Shown here: positions 7,143 through 21,901 of the stretch, piece by piece
Numbering within the stretch: position 1 is the first letter of the stretch
Layout: the number at the start of each line of letters is the position of its first letter
Source: Chloroflexota bacterium
GTDB taxonomy: Bacteria; Chloroflexota; Limnocylindria; Limnocylindrales; CSP1-4
Direction: 5' to 3'
DNA: 28,013 nt
Assembly (NCBI GenBank): GCA_021786265.1
Contig: JAJYNP010000055.1
Coordinates: forward strand, 1-28,013
Position numbers and translations under genes: made by a program
The notes under the pieces: model-generated
What the model saw: only the letters and a program-made list of their open reading frames with translations
What the model was told of the DNA's origin: nothing
Database searches by the model: none

Positions 7143-8627
7143 TCACGCCCCGTCCTCCAGCCGCTCGCGTACCAGCCGCTGCACGATCGCCGCGTTCGCC
7201 TGGCCTCGTGTCACCTTCATGACCTGGCCCACCAGGAAGCCGATCGCCTGCTGCTTCCCGGCGCGGTAGTCCGACACCGCGCCCGGGTTCGCGGCAAGGA
7301 CATCGTCCACCGCCGACGCGAGCGCTTCCGTGTCCGAGATCTGCGCGAACCCCAGCTCCTCGACGATCCGCTCGACCGGCTCGCCGGTCTCGACGTGCCG
7401 CGCGAGGACTTCCTTGGCGTTGGTCCCGGAGATGCGCCCGTCCGCCACCATGGTGACGAGACGCGTGAGCTCCGCCCCGGACGCCCGGCCGCCGTCCCCG
7501 CGCTGCTTCGCGATCCGCAGGTACTCGCCGGTGACCCAGTTTGCCAGCGCCTTCGGCGTGGCGCCCGCCTCCGCGAGCGCCTCCTCGAAGATTGCGCTCG
7601 CCCCAGGGTCCCCCACGATCACGCCCGCGTCGTACGGGGACAGCCCGAGCGCGCCGACATACCGCGTGCGGCGCGCCGAGGGCAGCTCCGGCAGACCCGC
7701 CCGGATCGCGTCCAGCCAGGCCGCGTCCGCCCGCAGCGGGGGCAGGTCGGGCTCCGGGAAGTAGCGGTAGTCGTCGGAGTACTCCTTGACCCGCATCCGG
7801 TACGTCTCGTTGCGGACGTCGTCCCAGCCCCGCGTCTCCTGCACCAGCGCGTCGCCGGCGTCGAGCACCCGGCCCTGCCGCTCGATCTCGTGGGCGATCG
7901 CCCGCTCGACCGCGCGGAACGAGTTCATGTTCTTGACCTCGACGCGCGTCCCGAACGCCTCGCGCCCGACCGGACGGAGCGAGACGTTCGCCTCGACCCG
8001 CATCTGGCCGTTCTCCATCTCCGCGTCCGAGGCCCCGATCGTGCGGAGCAGCAGCCGGAGCTCCTCGGCGTACCGGCGCGCCTGCTCGGCGGTGCGGATG
8101 TCGGGCTCCGTCACGATCTCCATGAGGGGCAGGCCGGAGCGGTTGAAGTCGACCAGGCTGATGCGCCGGCCCAGCTCGTCGGTGGTGTGCTGCAGCCGGG
8201 CGGTGTCCTCTTCGAGGTGTGCCCGGGTGATGTGCACCGTGAACGGTCCCTCGCTGGTGTCGAACGAGAGCTGCCCGTGCGAGGCGAGCGGCAGGTCGTA
8301 CTGGCTGATCTGGTAGCCCTTGGGGAGGTCGGGGTAGAAGTAGTTCTTGCGGTCCCAGCGGGTGACCGGCGCGATTTCCGCGTCGATGGCGAGCCCGGTG
8401 GCGAGCACGAGCTCCACCGCGCGGCGGTTGATCACCGGCAGGACCCCGGGCATCCCGAGACAGACCGGGCAGGTGCGGCTGTTCGGCCCGGCGTCCCGCA
8501 GGTCGGTGGAGCAGCGGCAGAACATCTTCGAGGTCGTGCGCAGCTGCGCGTGGACCTCGATCCCGATCACGGCCTCCCAGCGGGTCGGCGCGGCCGCTCC
8601 CGCGACGCCGATGATGGCGTCCGCCAT
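7143..8627 (-). CDS. gatB: Asp-tRNA(Asn)/Glu-tRNA(Gln) amidotransferase subunit B
   Basis: The product is 494 aa. GatB is the kinase-like, tRNA-binding subunit that activates the misacylated Glu-tRNA(Gln) or Asp-tRNA(Asn) for amidation by GatA. Family hallmarks are VIGIEVHAQL (20-29), a zinc-site pattern C37-R-C39 and C53-PV-C56, RKNYFYPDLPKGYQISQYD, the SLVDFNRSGLPLMEIVTEPD region, and a C-terminal YqeY-like helical tail ending VRERLEDGA. ATG 8627 is preferred because GAGG lies about 9 nt upstream. A GTG at 8642 overlaps the aminotransferase stop as GTGA and would add five residues, so it remains possible. It sits in a gatC-gatA-aminotransferase-gatB operon. Confidence 0.96.
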   Translation of the reverse strand: MADAIIGVAGAAAPTRWEAVIGIEVHAQLRTTSKMFCRCSTDLRDAGPNSRTCPVCLGMPGVLPVINRRAVELVLATGLAIDAEIAPVTRWDRKNYFYPDLPKGYQISQYDLPLASHGQLSFDTSEGPFTVHITRAHLEEDTARLQHTTDELGRRISLVDFNRSGLPLMEIVTEPDIRTAEQARRYAEELRLLLRTIGASDAEMENGQMRVEANVSLRPVGREAFGTRVEVKNMNSFRAVERAIAHEIERQGRVLDAGDALVQETRGWDDVRNETYRMRVKEYSDDYRYFPEPDLPPLRADAAWLDAIRAGLPELPSARRTRYVGALGLSPYDAGVIVGDPGASAIFEEALAEAGATPKALANWVTGEYLRIAKQRGDGGRASGAELTRLVTMVADGRISGTNAKEVLARHVETGEPVERIVEELGFAQISDTEALASAVDDVLAANPGAVSDYRAGKQQAIGFLVGQVMKVTRGQANAAIVQRLVRERLEDGA

Positions 8628-8638
8628 GCGCCGCGCCC

Positions 8639-9826
8639 TCACAGCCGCGCCAGGAAGCGATCGATCCGGGCCAGGGCCTCCTCAAGCTGCTCGTAGCTGG
8701 TCGCGTAGCAGGCACGCACGTGGCCGGCACCTGACGGCCCGAACGAGTCGCCCGGCACGACCGCGACGTGCTCCTCGAACAGCAGCCGCTCGCTGAACTG
8801 TTCGCTGGTGAGACCAGTGCCGCCCACGTACGGGAACGCGTAGAACGCGCCCCGCGGCTCGAGCGTGGGGAGCCCGATCCGGTTGAGCCCGTCCACGAAC
8901 ATGCGCCGGCGCCGGTCGTACTCGGCGAGCATCCGCTCGACATCCGGCTCCGCGTCGCGCAGTGCGACCGCGGCGGCATCCTGGGCGGTGGTGGGGGCGC
9001 ACATGATGGCGTACTGGTGGATCTTGACGATTCCGTCGAGGAGGTCGCGCGGCGCGCAGATGTAGCCCACCCGCCAGCCGGTCATCGCGTAGGCCTTGGA
9101 GAAGCCACCGATGAGGACGGTCCGCTCGCGCATCCCGGGCAGACCCGAGATGGGCTCATGGCGGTGTCCGCCGTAGACCAGCCGGTCGTAGATCTCGTCG
9201 CTGACCACCAGCAGGTCGTGCCGGCGGGCGATGTCCGCAAGCGCGCGCAGCACGTCGGGCGGCAGCACAGCGCCGGTCGGGTTGCACGGGTAGCCCAGGA
9301 ACAGGACCCTGGTCCGTGCCGTCACGCGGCGTTCCACCTCGTCCGGATCGAGCGCGAAGCCGTCGACCGCGCGGGTCGGGACGTGGACGGTCGTGCCGCC
9401 GGCGAAGACGATCGCCGGCATGTACGCGACGTACGAGGGCTCGTGCAGGAGGACTTCGTCGCCGGGGTCCACGAGCGCGGTTATCGTCGCCGCGACGGCC
9501 TCGGAGGCGCCCACCGTGACCAGCACCTCGGTCGCGGGGTCGTACGAGACACCGTACCGCCGCTCCAGGTTCTCGGCGATCCCGCGGCGGAGTTCCAGCG
9601 TCCCGTGGTTGCTGGTGTAGTGCGTGCGGCCCGCCTCCAGCGACCGGATGCCCGCCTGCACCACCTGGGCCGGCGTCGTGAAGTCGGGCTCGCCCACGCC
9701 GAGCGAGATGACGTCGGGCATGGTCGCCATCACGTCGAAGAACCTGCGGATCCCGGAGGCCGGCACGGCCGACACCCGGGCGGCCAGCCGCGAGCGGGTG
9801 GACAGCGGCGAGCTCTCATTGGGCAT
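8639..9826 (-). CDS. PLP-dependent class I/II aminotransferase
   Basis: The product is 395 aa. It is a fold-type I aminotransferase of the aspartate/aromatic group: SLGVGEPDFTTP near residue 41, THYTSNHGTLELR, CNPTG motif, VSDEIYDRLVY, and GGFSKAYAMTGWRVGY with the PLP Schiff-base lysine at K244. An Arg near the C-terminus (VRACYATS) would bind the substrate carboxylate. Substrate specificity cannot be read from sequence; aspartate, aromatic or branched substrates are all possible. It starts 3 nt after gatA ends, with GAGAGGAG as ribosome site, and ends just before gatB, so it is co-transcribed with the amidotransferase genes. Making or consuming aspartate/glutamate near the amidotransferase is an attractive idea but unproven. 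Confidence 0.9.
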   Translation of the reverse strand: MPNESSPLSTRSRLAARVSAVPASGIRRFFDVMATMPDVISLGVGEPDFTTPAQVVQAGIRSLEAGRTHYTSNHGTLELRRGIAENLERRYGVSYDPATEVLVTVGASEAVAATITALVDPGDEVLLHEPSYVAYMPAIVFAGGTTVHVPTRAVDGFALDPDEVERRVTARTRVLFLGYPCNPTGAVLPPDVLRALADIARRHDLLVVSDEIYDRLVYGGHRHEPISGLPGMRERTVLIGGFSKAYAMTGWRVGYICAPRDLLDGIVKIHQYAIMCAPTTAQDAAAVALRDAEPDVERMLAEYDRRRRMFVDGLNRIGLPTLEPRGAFYAFPYVGGTGLTSEQFSERLLFEEHVAVVPGDSFGPSGAGHVRACYATSYEQLEEALARIDRFLARL

Positions 9827-9829
9827 CGG

Positions 9830-11467
9830 TCACTCCTCTCCGGCCACGCCGGGGTCTCGGGGACGGGCTCCCGAAGAGGTGCCCGGCAGGTGCGGCGGCG
9901 CGGTCGCGGGATCCTCGAGCGCGGGCAGGTCGGACGGCTCCAGCGTCCGCCAGCCGGCACCGGCCGTGATCGCCTCGTAGGCGCGTCCGATCCGCAGGAG
10001 CCGCGCCTCGTCCCAGGGGCGGCCGATGATCTGCAGCCCCACCGGCAGGCCGTCCGAGAGGCCGCACGGGATCGAGATCCCGGGCAGCCCGGCCACGTTG
10101 ACCGGCAGCGTGCACGCGTCCGAGAGATACATGGCGACGGGGTCGTCCAGGCGCGCACCAAAGGGAAACGCCACGCTCGGGCTGGTGGGCGCGACGATGG
10201 CGTCCACGTGCTCGAAGGCCGCGTCGAAGTCGGCCTTGATCATCGTGCGGACCTTCTGGGCCTTCACGTAGTAGGCGTCGTAGTAGCCGGCCGACAGCGC
10301 GTAGGTGCCGAGCATGATTCGGCGCTTCACCTCGTCGCCGAAGCCCGTGCCGCGCGTCGCCAGGTAGTTGCCGAGCACGTCGCCGTCGCGCACCGACCAC
10401 CCGAAGCGGATCCCGTCGTAGCGCGCGAGGTTCGCGGACGCCTCGGCGGGCGCGATGATGTAGTACGTGGCCAGCCCGTAGTCCGTATGCGGCAGCGAGA
10501 CGTCGACGATCTCCGCCCCGGCCGACTCCAGCGCCCGGACCGCCTCCCGCACGCACGCCTCGACACCAGGCTCCATGCCGGCGACGAAGTACTCGCGGGG
10601 CAGGCCCAGCCGCATGCCGCGCACGGCGCCCGCGGCCGCATCGTCGTCGCCCGGCAGATCGGCGAGGTAGTCAGGCACCGGCAGAGGGCTCGACGTCGAG
10701 TCGCGGTCGTCTCGCCCGGCGATGGTCTGCAGGAGTGCCGCCACGTCACGCACGTCCCGGCCGAACGGCCCCACCTGGTCGAGCGAGCTGGCGAAGGCGA
10801 CGATCCCGTAGCGGCTGACGCGCCCGTAGGTGGGCTTCATGCCGGCGACGCCACAGAGCGCGGCAGGCTGGCGGATGGAGCCGCCGGTGTCGGTCCCGAC
10901 CGAGACCGCGCAGTGGTACGCGGCGACGGCGGCCGCGGAGCCCCCGCTGCTGCCCCCGGGCACGCGCCCAAGGTCCCACGGGTTTCCGGTCGGGCCCCAT
11001 CCGGAGTGCTCGGTCGAGGAGCCCATGGCGAACTCGTCCATGTTGGTCTTGCCGAGCACGACCCCGCCGGCGGCATCGATCCGTTCGGCGATGTGGGCGT
11101 CGTAGGTCCCGACGAACCCGCGCAGGATGCGGCTCCCGGCGGTGGAGGTCTGGCCGCGCGTGACGACGAGATCCTTGAGGCCGACTGGGATGCCGAGGAG
11201 CGGCGGCAGGGCGGCCAGCGCGTCCGGTCCGGCGCGGCGCGCCTCGGCCAGGCGGCGGTCGGCGGCGTCCGCGCGCGTTCGCGCCCGGCCGTCGTCGAGG
11301 AACAGCCAGGCGTGGAGGCCGCGGTCGGTGGCGTGCGCCAGCTCCAGGTGCGCGTCCACGAGCTCGCGCGCGCTGAACTCGCCGGCACGGAGCCCGCGGG
11401 CCATCTCGTGGGCGCGCAGGCGGGTGACGCGGCGGTCCGCGCCCATCGGCCGGCGGTCGCTCGCCAT
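9830..11467 (-). CDS. gatA: Asp-tRNA(Asn)/Glu-tRNA(Gln) amidotransferase subunit A
   Basis: The product is 545 aa, somewhat longer than the common 480-490 aa, partly from loop insertions and an extended C-terminus. GatA hydrolyses glutamine and passes ammonia to GatB. The amidase-signature catalytic triad is present: K98 (GIPVGLKDL), cis-Ser S173 (GGSSGGSAAA) and nucleophile S197 (GTDTGGSIRQ), with the same 75- and 24-residue spacings as in characterised GatA. FAMGSSTEHSG and GMKPTYGRVSRYG are also typical. It starts 4 nt after gatC ends and stops 3 nt before the aminotransferase start, consistent with one polycistronic mRNA. Confidence 0.96.
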   Translation of the reverse strand: MASDRRPMGADRRVTRLRAHEMARGLRAGEFSARELVDAHLELAHATDRGLHAWLFLDDGRARTRADAADRRLAEARRAGPDALAALPPLLGIPVGLKDLVVTRGQTSTAGSRILRGFVGTYDAHIAERIDAAGGVVLGKTNMDEFAMGSSTEHSGWGPTGNPWDLGRVPGGSSGGSAAAVAAYHCAVSVGTDTGGSIRQPAALCGVAGMKPTYGRVSRYGIVAFASSLDQVGPFGRDVRDVAALLQTIAGRDDRDSTSSPLPVPDYLADLPGDDDAAAGAVRGMRLGLPREYFVAGMEPGVEACVREAVRALESAGAEIVDVSLPHTDYGLATYYIIAPAEASANLARYDGIRFGWSVRDGDVLGNYLATRGTGFGDEVKRRIMLGTYALSAGYYDAYYVKAQKVRTMIKADFDAAFEHVDAIVAPTSPSVAFPFGARLDDPVAMYLSDACTLPVNVAGLPGISIPCGLSDGLPVGLQIIGRPWDEARLLRIGRAYEAITAGAGWRTLEPSDLPALEDPATAPPHLPGTSSGARPRDPGVAGEE

Positions 11468-11471
11468 AGCC

Positions 11472-11771
11472 TTAGTCGGCTCCCTCGACCACCACGGGCA
11501 CCACGAAGTAGTCCCCCTGACGCTCGGGCGCCCCGGCGAGCGCCTCGTCCGGCGTCATCGACGGCCCGGGGGCGTCGTCGCGCAGGATGTTCTCGAGCTC
11601 GATCGTCTGGGCGGTGGGTGGGATGGCGGCGGTGTCCAGCTCGGACAGCACGCGGTACTGGTCAAGGATGTGGTTGAGCTGTCCTTCGAGCAGCGTCAGC
11701 TCCTGCTCCGTCAGCCCGAGACGTGCGAGATGCGCGACGTGCTCGACGTCGCCGCGGGACAGGGTGGCCAT
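11472..11771 (-). CDS. gatC: Asp-tRNA(Asn)/Glu-tRNA(Gln) amidotransferase subunit C
   Basis: The product is 99 aa. It begins MATLSRGDVEHVAHLARLGL, the classic GatC N-terminal helix, continues with QLNHILDQYRVLSELDT, and ends in the usual extended tail (GDYFVVPVVVEG). GatC wraps around the GatA-GatB interface and stabilises the complex. It is the first gene of the leftward gat operon. There is no spaced Shine-Dalgarno; TATCAT lies 7 nt before the ATG, pointing to a leaderless transcript. A 15-nt repeat cluster lies directly upstream of that box. Presence of GatCAB implies that this organism makes Gln-tRNA, Asn-tRNA or both by the indirect route. Confidence 0.95.
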   Translation of the reverse strand: MATLSRGDVEHVAHLARLGLTEQELTLLEGQLNHILDQYRVLSELDTAAIPPTAQTIELENILRDDAPGPSMTPDEALAGAPERQGDYFVVPVVVEGAD

Positions 11772-11778
11772 CCCCCGG

Positions 11779-11784
11779 ATGATA
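11779..11784 (-). promoter_or_regulatory. TANNAT -10 element for leaderless gatC operon
   Basis: On the minus strand TATCAT (5 of 6 matches to TATAAT) ends 7 nt before the gatC ATG. No TTGACA-like -35 was seen 16-18 nt upstream; that space is occupied by the 15-nt repeats. The spacing predicts transcription starting at or beside the ATG. Confidence 0.55.
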
Positions 11785-11786
11785 CC

Positions 11787-11855
11787 GGACGGCGGTCCAT
11801 CGGACGGCCGATCACCGGCCGGCCGATTCCGGGCTCCGGGCGGCCCATCCCCGGC
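11787..11855. repeat. Imperfect 15-nt repeat cluster upstream of gatC
   Basis: Three adjacent 15-nt units (11787-11801 GGACGGCGGTCCATC, 11802-11816 GGACGGCCGATCACC, 11817-11831 GGCCGGCCGATTCCG) and a displaced related unit at 11841-11855 fill the space between the divergent gatC and serpin genes. The units are imperfect but clearly related. Confidence 0.7.
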
Positions 11856-11911
11856 TGGCGCCTCCTCGAGAACGGAGGGAACACCTCGCGCCGTGGCGGC
11901 GTCTCCACGCC

Positions 11912-13207
11912 ATGAGACATCGACTCGCGGCCCTGCTCGCTCTCGCCGTCGTCCTCACGACCGGTTGTGGCGCCGCCGGGAACAGCCCGGTCCCATCCGA
12001 TCCCACGGGCATCACCCTCGCCTCCGCCCACGTGCCCCGGGCCGCGGCGTCTGCCGCCGACGCGAAGGTGGCTGCCGCCGCAATCGACGCGTTCGGGCTG
12101 GACCTGTTCCGGCAGCTGGCGGCGAGCCGCAGCAACGCCGTCATCTCGCCGGCGAGCATCGCGATCGCGCTGACCATGGCCGAGGCCGGCGCACGGGGCG
12201 AGACCGCGAGCCAGATGGATACCGTGCTGCATGGCGCGGGCTCGGGGTCGGGTGCCGGTATCAACGCGCTCGACCAGGCCCTGGCCGCGCGGAACGGCAG
12301 CTGGACGGACGCCGAGGGCCACGACCTCACCGTCGCGCTCCGGATCGCGAACGCACCGTTCGCCCAGGCCGGCATGGCGCTCGAGCCGTCGTTCCTCGAC
12401 GCCCTCGCCTCGCGGTTCGGCGCGGGGCTCAGGCTCGTCGACTACCGGCGCGACCCGGAAGCTGCGCGGGACCTGATCAACGCCTGGGTGAAGAGCCAGA
12501 CCGAAGGCCGGATCCCCGAGCTGCTCGCGCCCGGGATCCTCGACCAGTCCACGCGCCTCACGCTCGTCAACGCCATCTACCTGAAAGCGCCCTGGGCGTT
12601 CCCGTTCGACCCGCAGCTGACGAACCCCGCGCCGTTCACGCGCGCCGACGGGTCGACGGTGGACGTCCCGACGATGGCCGGCGGCGGGCAGCAGCTCGGC
12701 TACGCGGAGGGCGACGGCTGGCGGGCGGTCGAGCTGCCCTACGCCGGCGGATCCCTGGCGATGACGATCATCGTGCCGGACGACCTGGCGGCGTTCGTCC
12801 GCGGCCTGGACGCCGCGCGGCTGGGACAGATCACCGGGGCCCTGGCCACCCGCGAGGTGGACCTGTGGCTGCCTCGGTTCGAGATCCAGACCGAAGCCGA
12901 CCTGGGCGAGACCCTGTCGGCGCTCGGCATGCCGCTGGCGTTCTATCCCGGGCGCGCCGACTTCTCGGGGATCACGCGCGAGGAGCGGCTCTTCATTTCG
13001 GCCGTGGTGCACCAGGCGAACATCCAGGTGGACGAGAAGGGGACCGAGGCGGCCGCGGCGACGGCGGTGGCCATGGCGGCGTCGGCCATGCCGGCCGGCC
13101 CGGTGACGCTGCGCGTGGACCGCCCGTTCGTCTTCGCGGTGAGAGACGTTCCCACCGGGGCGATCCTCTTCCTCGGCCAGGTGGCGGATCCATCGGTGAA
13201 CGGCTGA
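11912..13207 (+). CDS. Serpin-family protease inhibitor with lipoprotein-type signal
   Basis: The product is 431 aa. The first 19 residues form a signal peptide ending TTGC (Cys19); the -3 residue is Thr, so the lipobox is slightly atypical. A complete serpin fold follows: NAVISPASIAIALTMAEAGA (shutter region), FVNAIYLKAPW-like LTLVNAIYLKAPWAFPFD, the breach and hinge, and the C-terminal signature RPFVFAVRDVPTGAILFLG. The reactive-centre hinge E375-KGTEAAAATA fits the inhibitory consensus (Thr at P14, four Ala at P12-P9). Counting from P17 gives P1-P1' near S391-A392, suggesting small-residue-preferring serine proteases as targets. It is monocistronic, divergent from gatC, convergent with ligA. 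The start has no good ribosome site but gives a coherent signal peptide. Confidence 0.93.
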   Translation: MRHRLAALLALAVVLTTGCGAAGNSPVPSDPTGITLASAHVPRAAASAADAKVAAAAIDAFGLDLFRQLAASRSNAVISPASIAIALTMAEAGARGETASQMDTVLHGAGSGSGAGINALDQALAARNGSWTDAEGHDLTVALRIANAPFAQAGMALEPSFLDALASRFGAGLRLVDYRRDPEAARDLINAWVKSQTEGRIPELLAPGILDQSTRLTLVNAIYLKAPWAFPFDPQLTNPAPFTRADGSTVDVPTMAGGGQQLGYAEGDGWRAVELPYAGGSLAMTIIVPDDLAAFVRGLDAARLGQITGALATREVDLWLPRFEIQTEADLGETLSALGMPLAFYPGRADFSGITREERLFISAVVHQANIQVDEKGTEAAAATAVAMAASAMPAGPVTLRVDRPFVFAVRDVPTGAILFLGQVADPSVNG

Positions 13208-13279
13208 CGCAGGGGCCCGTGGCGGGCGAGGATCGGGGCAGGTACGCGGCCCGGCCGCCCGTGCCGGACTGCCAGGCGG

Positions 13280-18954
<5,675 letters not shown>

Positions 18955-18960
18955 CAGGCC

Positions 18961-18966
18961 ATTCTA
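18961..18966 (-). promoter_or_regulatory. TANNAT -10 element for leaderless uvrD/pcrA
   Basis: On the minus strand TAGAAT (5 of 6 matches to TATAAT) ends 6 nt before the GTG start at 18954. The 47-nt tandem repeat starts 5 nt upstream of the box, where a -35 would need to lie; none was seen. Confidence 0.55.
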
Positions 18967-18970
18967 CCGG

Positions 18971-19064
18971 CGGCGGGTGGGCCGCCGGTCGGCGCGACGG
19001 GTCGAAGCCAGTCGGCGCGGCGGGTGGGCCGCCGGTCGGCGCGGCGGGTCGAAGCCAGTCGGCG
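18971..19064. repeat. 47-nt tandem repeat, 2 copies
   Basis: Copies at 18971-19017 and 19018-19064 differ at one base. Each contains two GTCGGCG motifs. The array lies immediately upstream of the uvrD -10 element. Confidence 0.93.
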
Positions 19065-19155
19065 CGGCCAGGCGCGGGGTGATCGCGTGCGCCGCCCCCG
19101 GCCCGGCTCTGCTGCGTTCCGGCGGCTCCGCGCCGGTGGCGGCCCGTCACGACTG

Positions 19156-19218
19156 CCCGCTCCGCCAGGCCGCCCGCTCCGCCAGGCCGCCCGCTCCGCC
19201 AGGCCGCCCGCTCCGCCA
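19156..19218. repeat. 17-nt tandem repeat, 3.7 copies
   Basis: CCCGCTCCGCCAGGCCG is repeated at 19156-19172, 19173-19189 and 19190-19206, with a truncated fourth copy (12 nt) to 19218. The three full copies are identical. Confidence 0.95.
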
Positions 19219-19340
19219 ATTGGCCGCTGGGGGAACGCAGATCCGGGCGACTCCCGCTGTCCGCCCGGTCGGTGACGGTCCGCGGTCGCCGGCTACGCTG
19301 GGCCGCCGGCAGCGGCGCCGGTCGCACCCGCCGGATCTTC

Positions 19341-19540
19341 GTCGGGAGAACACATGGCGGATCGCTTCTGTCACACGTTCCCCGGATGAACGTGCGGCGG
19401 CCCGTTGCCGCCACGCGCACGCCGGGAGAAAAGCCGGCAGATCGCCCGCGCGATGCGTTCTCGGGGTGCACGTTCGGCGGATTGCTCGGCAGACGCGCTC
19501 CCCGGGTGACCATCTGGCGGCACGGCGCGACCGAGCCGGG
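19341..19540. repeat. Degenerate 40-nt tandem repeat, 5 units with exact period
   Basis: Units at 19341-19380, 19381-19420, 19421-19460, 19461-19500 and 19501-19540 are all exactly 40 nt. Within the unit, positions 4, 5, 8, 16, 17, 18, 20, 24 and 36 are invariant in all five. A CCGGG(A/T)GAAC-like block (positions 2-11) and GGCGGAT (16-22) are the conserved cores, and most units end in TTC or CTC. A partial match to the second half of the unit is visible at about 19320-19340. The strong divergence with conserved spacing indicates an old array. Its function is unknown. Confidence 0.8.
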
Positions 19541-19626
19541 GCCCGGTGCGCGAACGAGCCGGGGCCCGGTGCGCAACGAGCTGGGGCCCGGTGCGCAACG
19601 AGCTGGGGCCCGGTGCGCAACGAGCT
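19538..19626. repeat. 22-nt tandem repeat, 4 copies
   Basis: Three identical 22-nt copies (19561-19582, 19583-19604, 19605-19626) of a unit starting GGGGCCCGGTGCGC follow a 23-nt variant copy at 19538-19560. The array abuts the end of the 40-nt repeats. GGGCCC in each unit is self-complementary. Confidence 0.93.
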
Positions 19627-19684
19627 GGCGCGTCGGTGGCCTGCGCCTCGGGAGCCGTCGCCCGGGGATCGGCGACGCAGGAAT

Positions 19685-19720
19685 CGCGAGGCCCGGGTCC
19701 TTCCGGGCCCGGGCCTCGCG
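19685..19720 (-). terminator. Strong stem-loop downstream of groEL
   Basis: A perfect 13-bp inverted repeat (CGCGAGGCCCGGG at 19685-19697, complement at 19708-19720) with a 10-nt loop lies 20 nt beyond the groEL stop. The minus-strand sequence after it has no T-run, so it may terminate through stem strength alone or protect the 3' end. Confidence 0.65.
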
Positions 19721-19740
19721 TTCTCGGTGCCAGGCTGGGA

Positions 19741-21441
<1,701 letters not shown>

Positions 21442-21756
21442 CTACCCCTCGACGATGGCGAGGATGTCCTTCTGGCTGACGATGAGGAGCTCCTCCCCGT
21501 CGACCTTGAACTCGGTGCCCGCGTACTTGGCGTAGAGGACCTTCTGGCCCACCTGGACGTCCATGGCCTCGCGCGTGCCATCGTCAAGGGTGCGGCCGGG
21601 ACCGACGGCGAGGATGCTCCCCTCCTGGGGCTTCTCCTTGGCGGTGTCCGGCAGGACGATCCCCGACTTGGTCATCTCCTCGCGGGGCGTCGGCTTGACG
21701 ACGACGCGGTCGCCGAGCGGGCGGAGCTTGGACGCGGACGCAGTGGCGGTCGCCAA
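21442..21756 (-). CDS. groES: Co-chaperonin GroES (Hsp10)
   Basis: The product is 104 aa; the family is usually about 95, and the extra residues are an Ala/Ser-rich lead (MATATASAS). [20 protein letters not shown], the mobile loop with [32 protein letters not shown] and the closing [16 protein letters not shown] are all characteristic. It forms the seven-subunit lid on GroEL. The start is a TTG at 21756, supported by AGGAGG 8 nt upstream; no ATG or GTG gives a better fit. It is the first gene of the groESL operon and lies about 117 nt downstream of the CIRCE element, so HrcA repression and heat induction are expected. Confidence 0.96.
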   Translation of the reverse strand: MATATASASKLRPLGDRVVVKPTPREEMTKSGIVLPDTAKEKPQEGSILAVGPGRTLDDGTREAMDVQVGQKVLYAKYAGTEFKVDGEELLIVSQKDILAIVEG

Positions 21757-21873
21757 CGCGATATCCTCCTGAGCGCTTGCTGATGGTCATGCGACCGGCC
21801 GACCGGGCGGGCGCTGTGCGTGTGTCGCGCAGCCTGCGCCGGGCCAGCTGCCGATCCGGTCCGACCCCTTGAT

Positions 21874-21900
21874 TTAGCACTCTCACGCGGAGAGTGCTAA
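21874..21900 (-). promoter_or_regulatory. CIRCE operator (HrcA binding site)
   Basis: TTAGCACTC at 21874-21882, a 9-nt spacer and GAGTGCTAA at 21892-21900 are a perfect match to the CIRCE consensus. It overlaps the predicted groES transcription start, the standard position for HrcA repression of groESL. No hrcA gene is in the window. Confidence 0.97.
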
Positions 21901-21901
21901 G

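Larger units (their letters stand above)
18955..19740. other. 785-nt non-coding repeat island between uvrD and groEL
   Basis: No gene is supported. Nearly 60% of the stretch is made of four unrelated tandem repeat families: 47 nt x2 (18971-19064), 17 nt x3.7 (19156-19218), degenerate 40 nt x5 (19341-19540) and about 22 nt x4 (19538-19626). It ends in the groEL-downstream hairpin (19685-19720). Long open frames through it shift register between repeat units and have no family match that I recognise. Confidence 0.75.

Noticed and set aside
7072..8979. Very long leftward open frame overlapping gatB and the aminotransferase
   Set aside because: It is the out-of-frame reading of two clearly homologous genes; its Arg/Gly-rich product has no family features.
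19341..19540. CRISPR array suggested by regular 40-nt spacing
   Set aside because: Conservation is spread across each 40-nt unit rather than alternating between identical repeats and unique spacers, and no cas gene is nearby.
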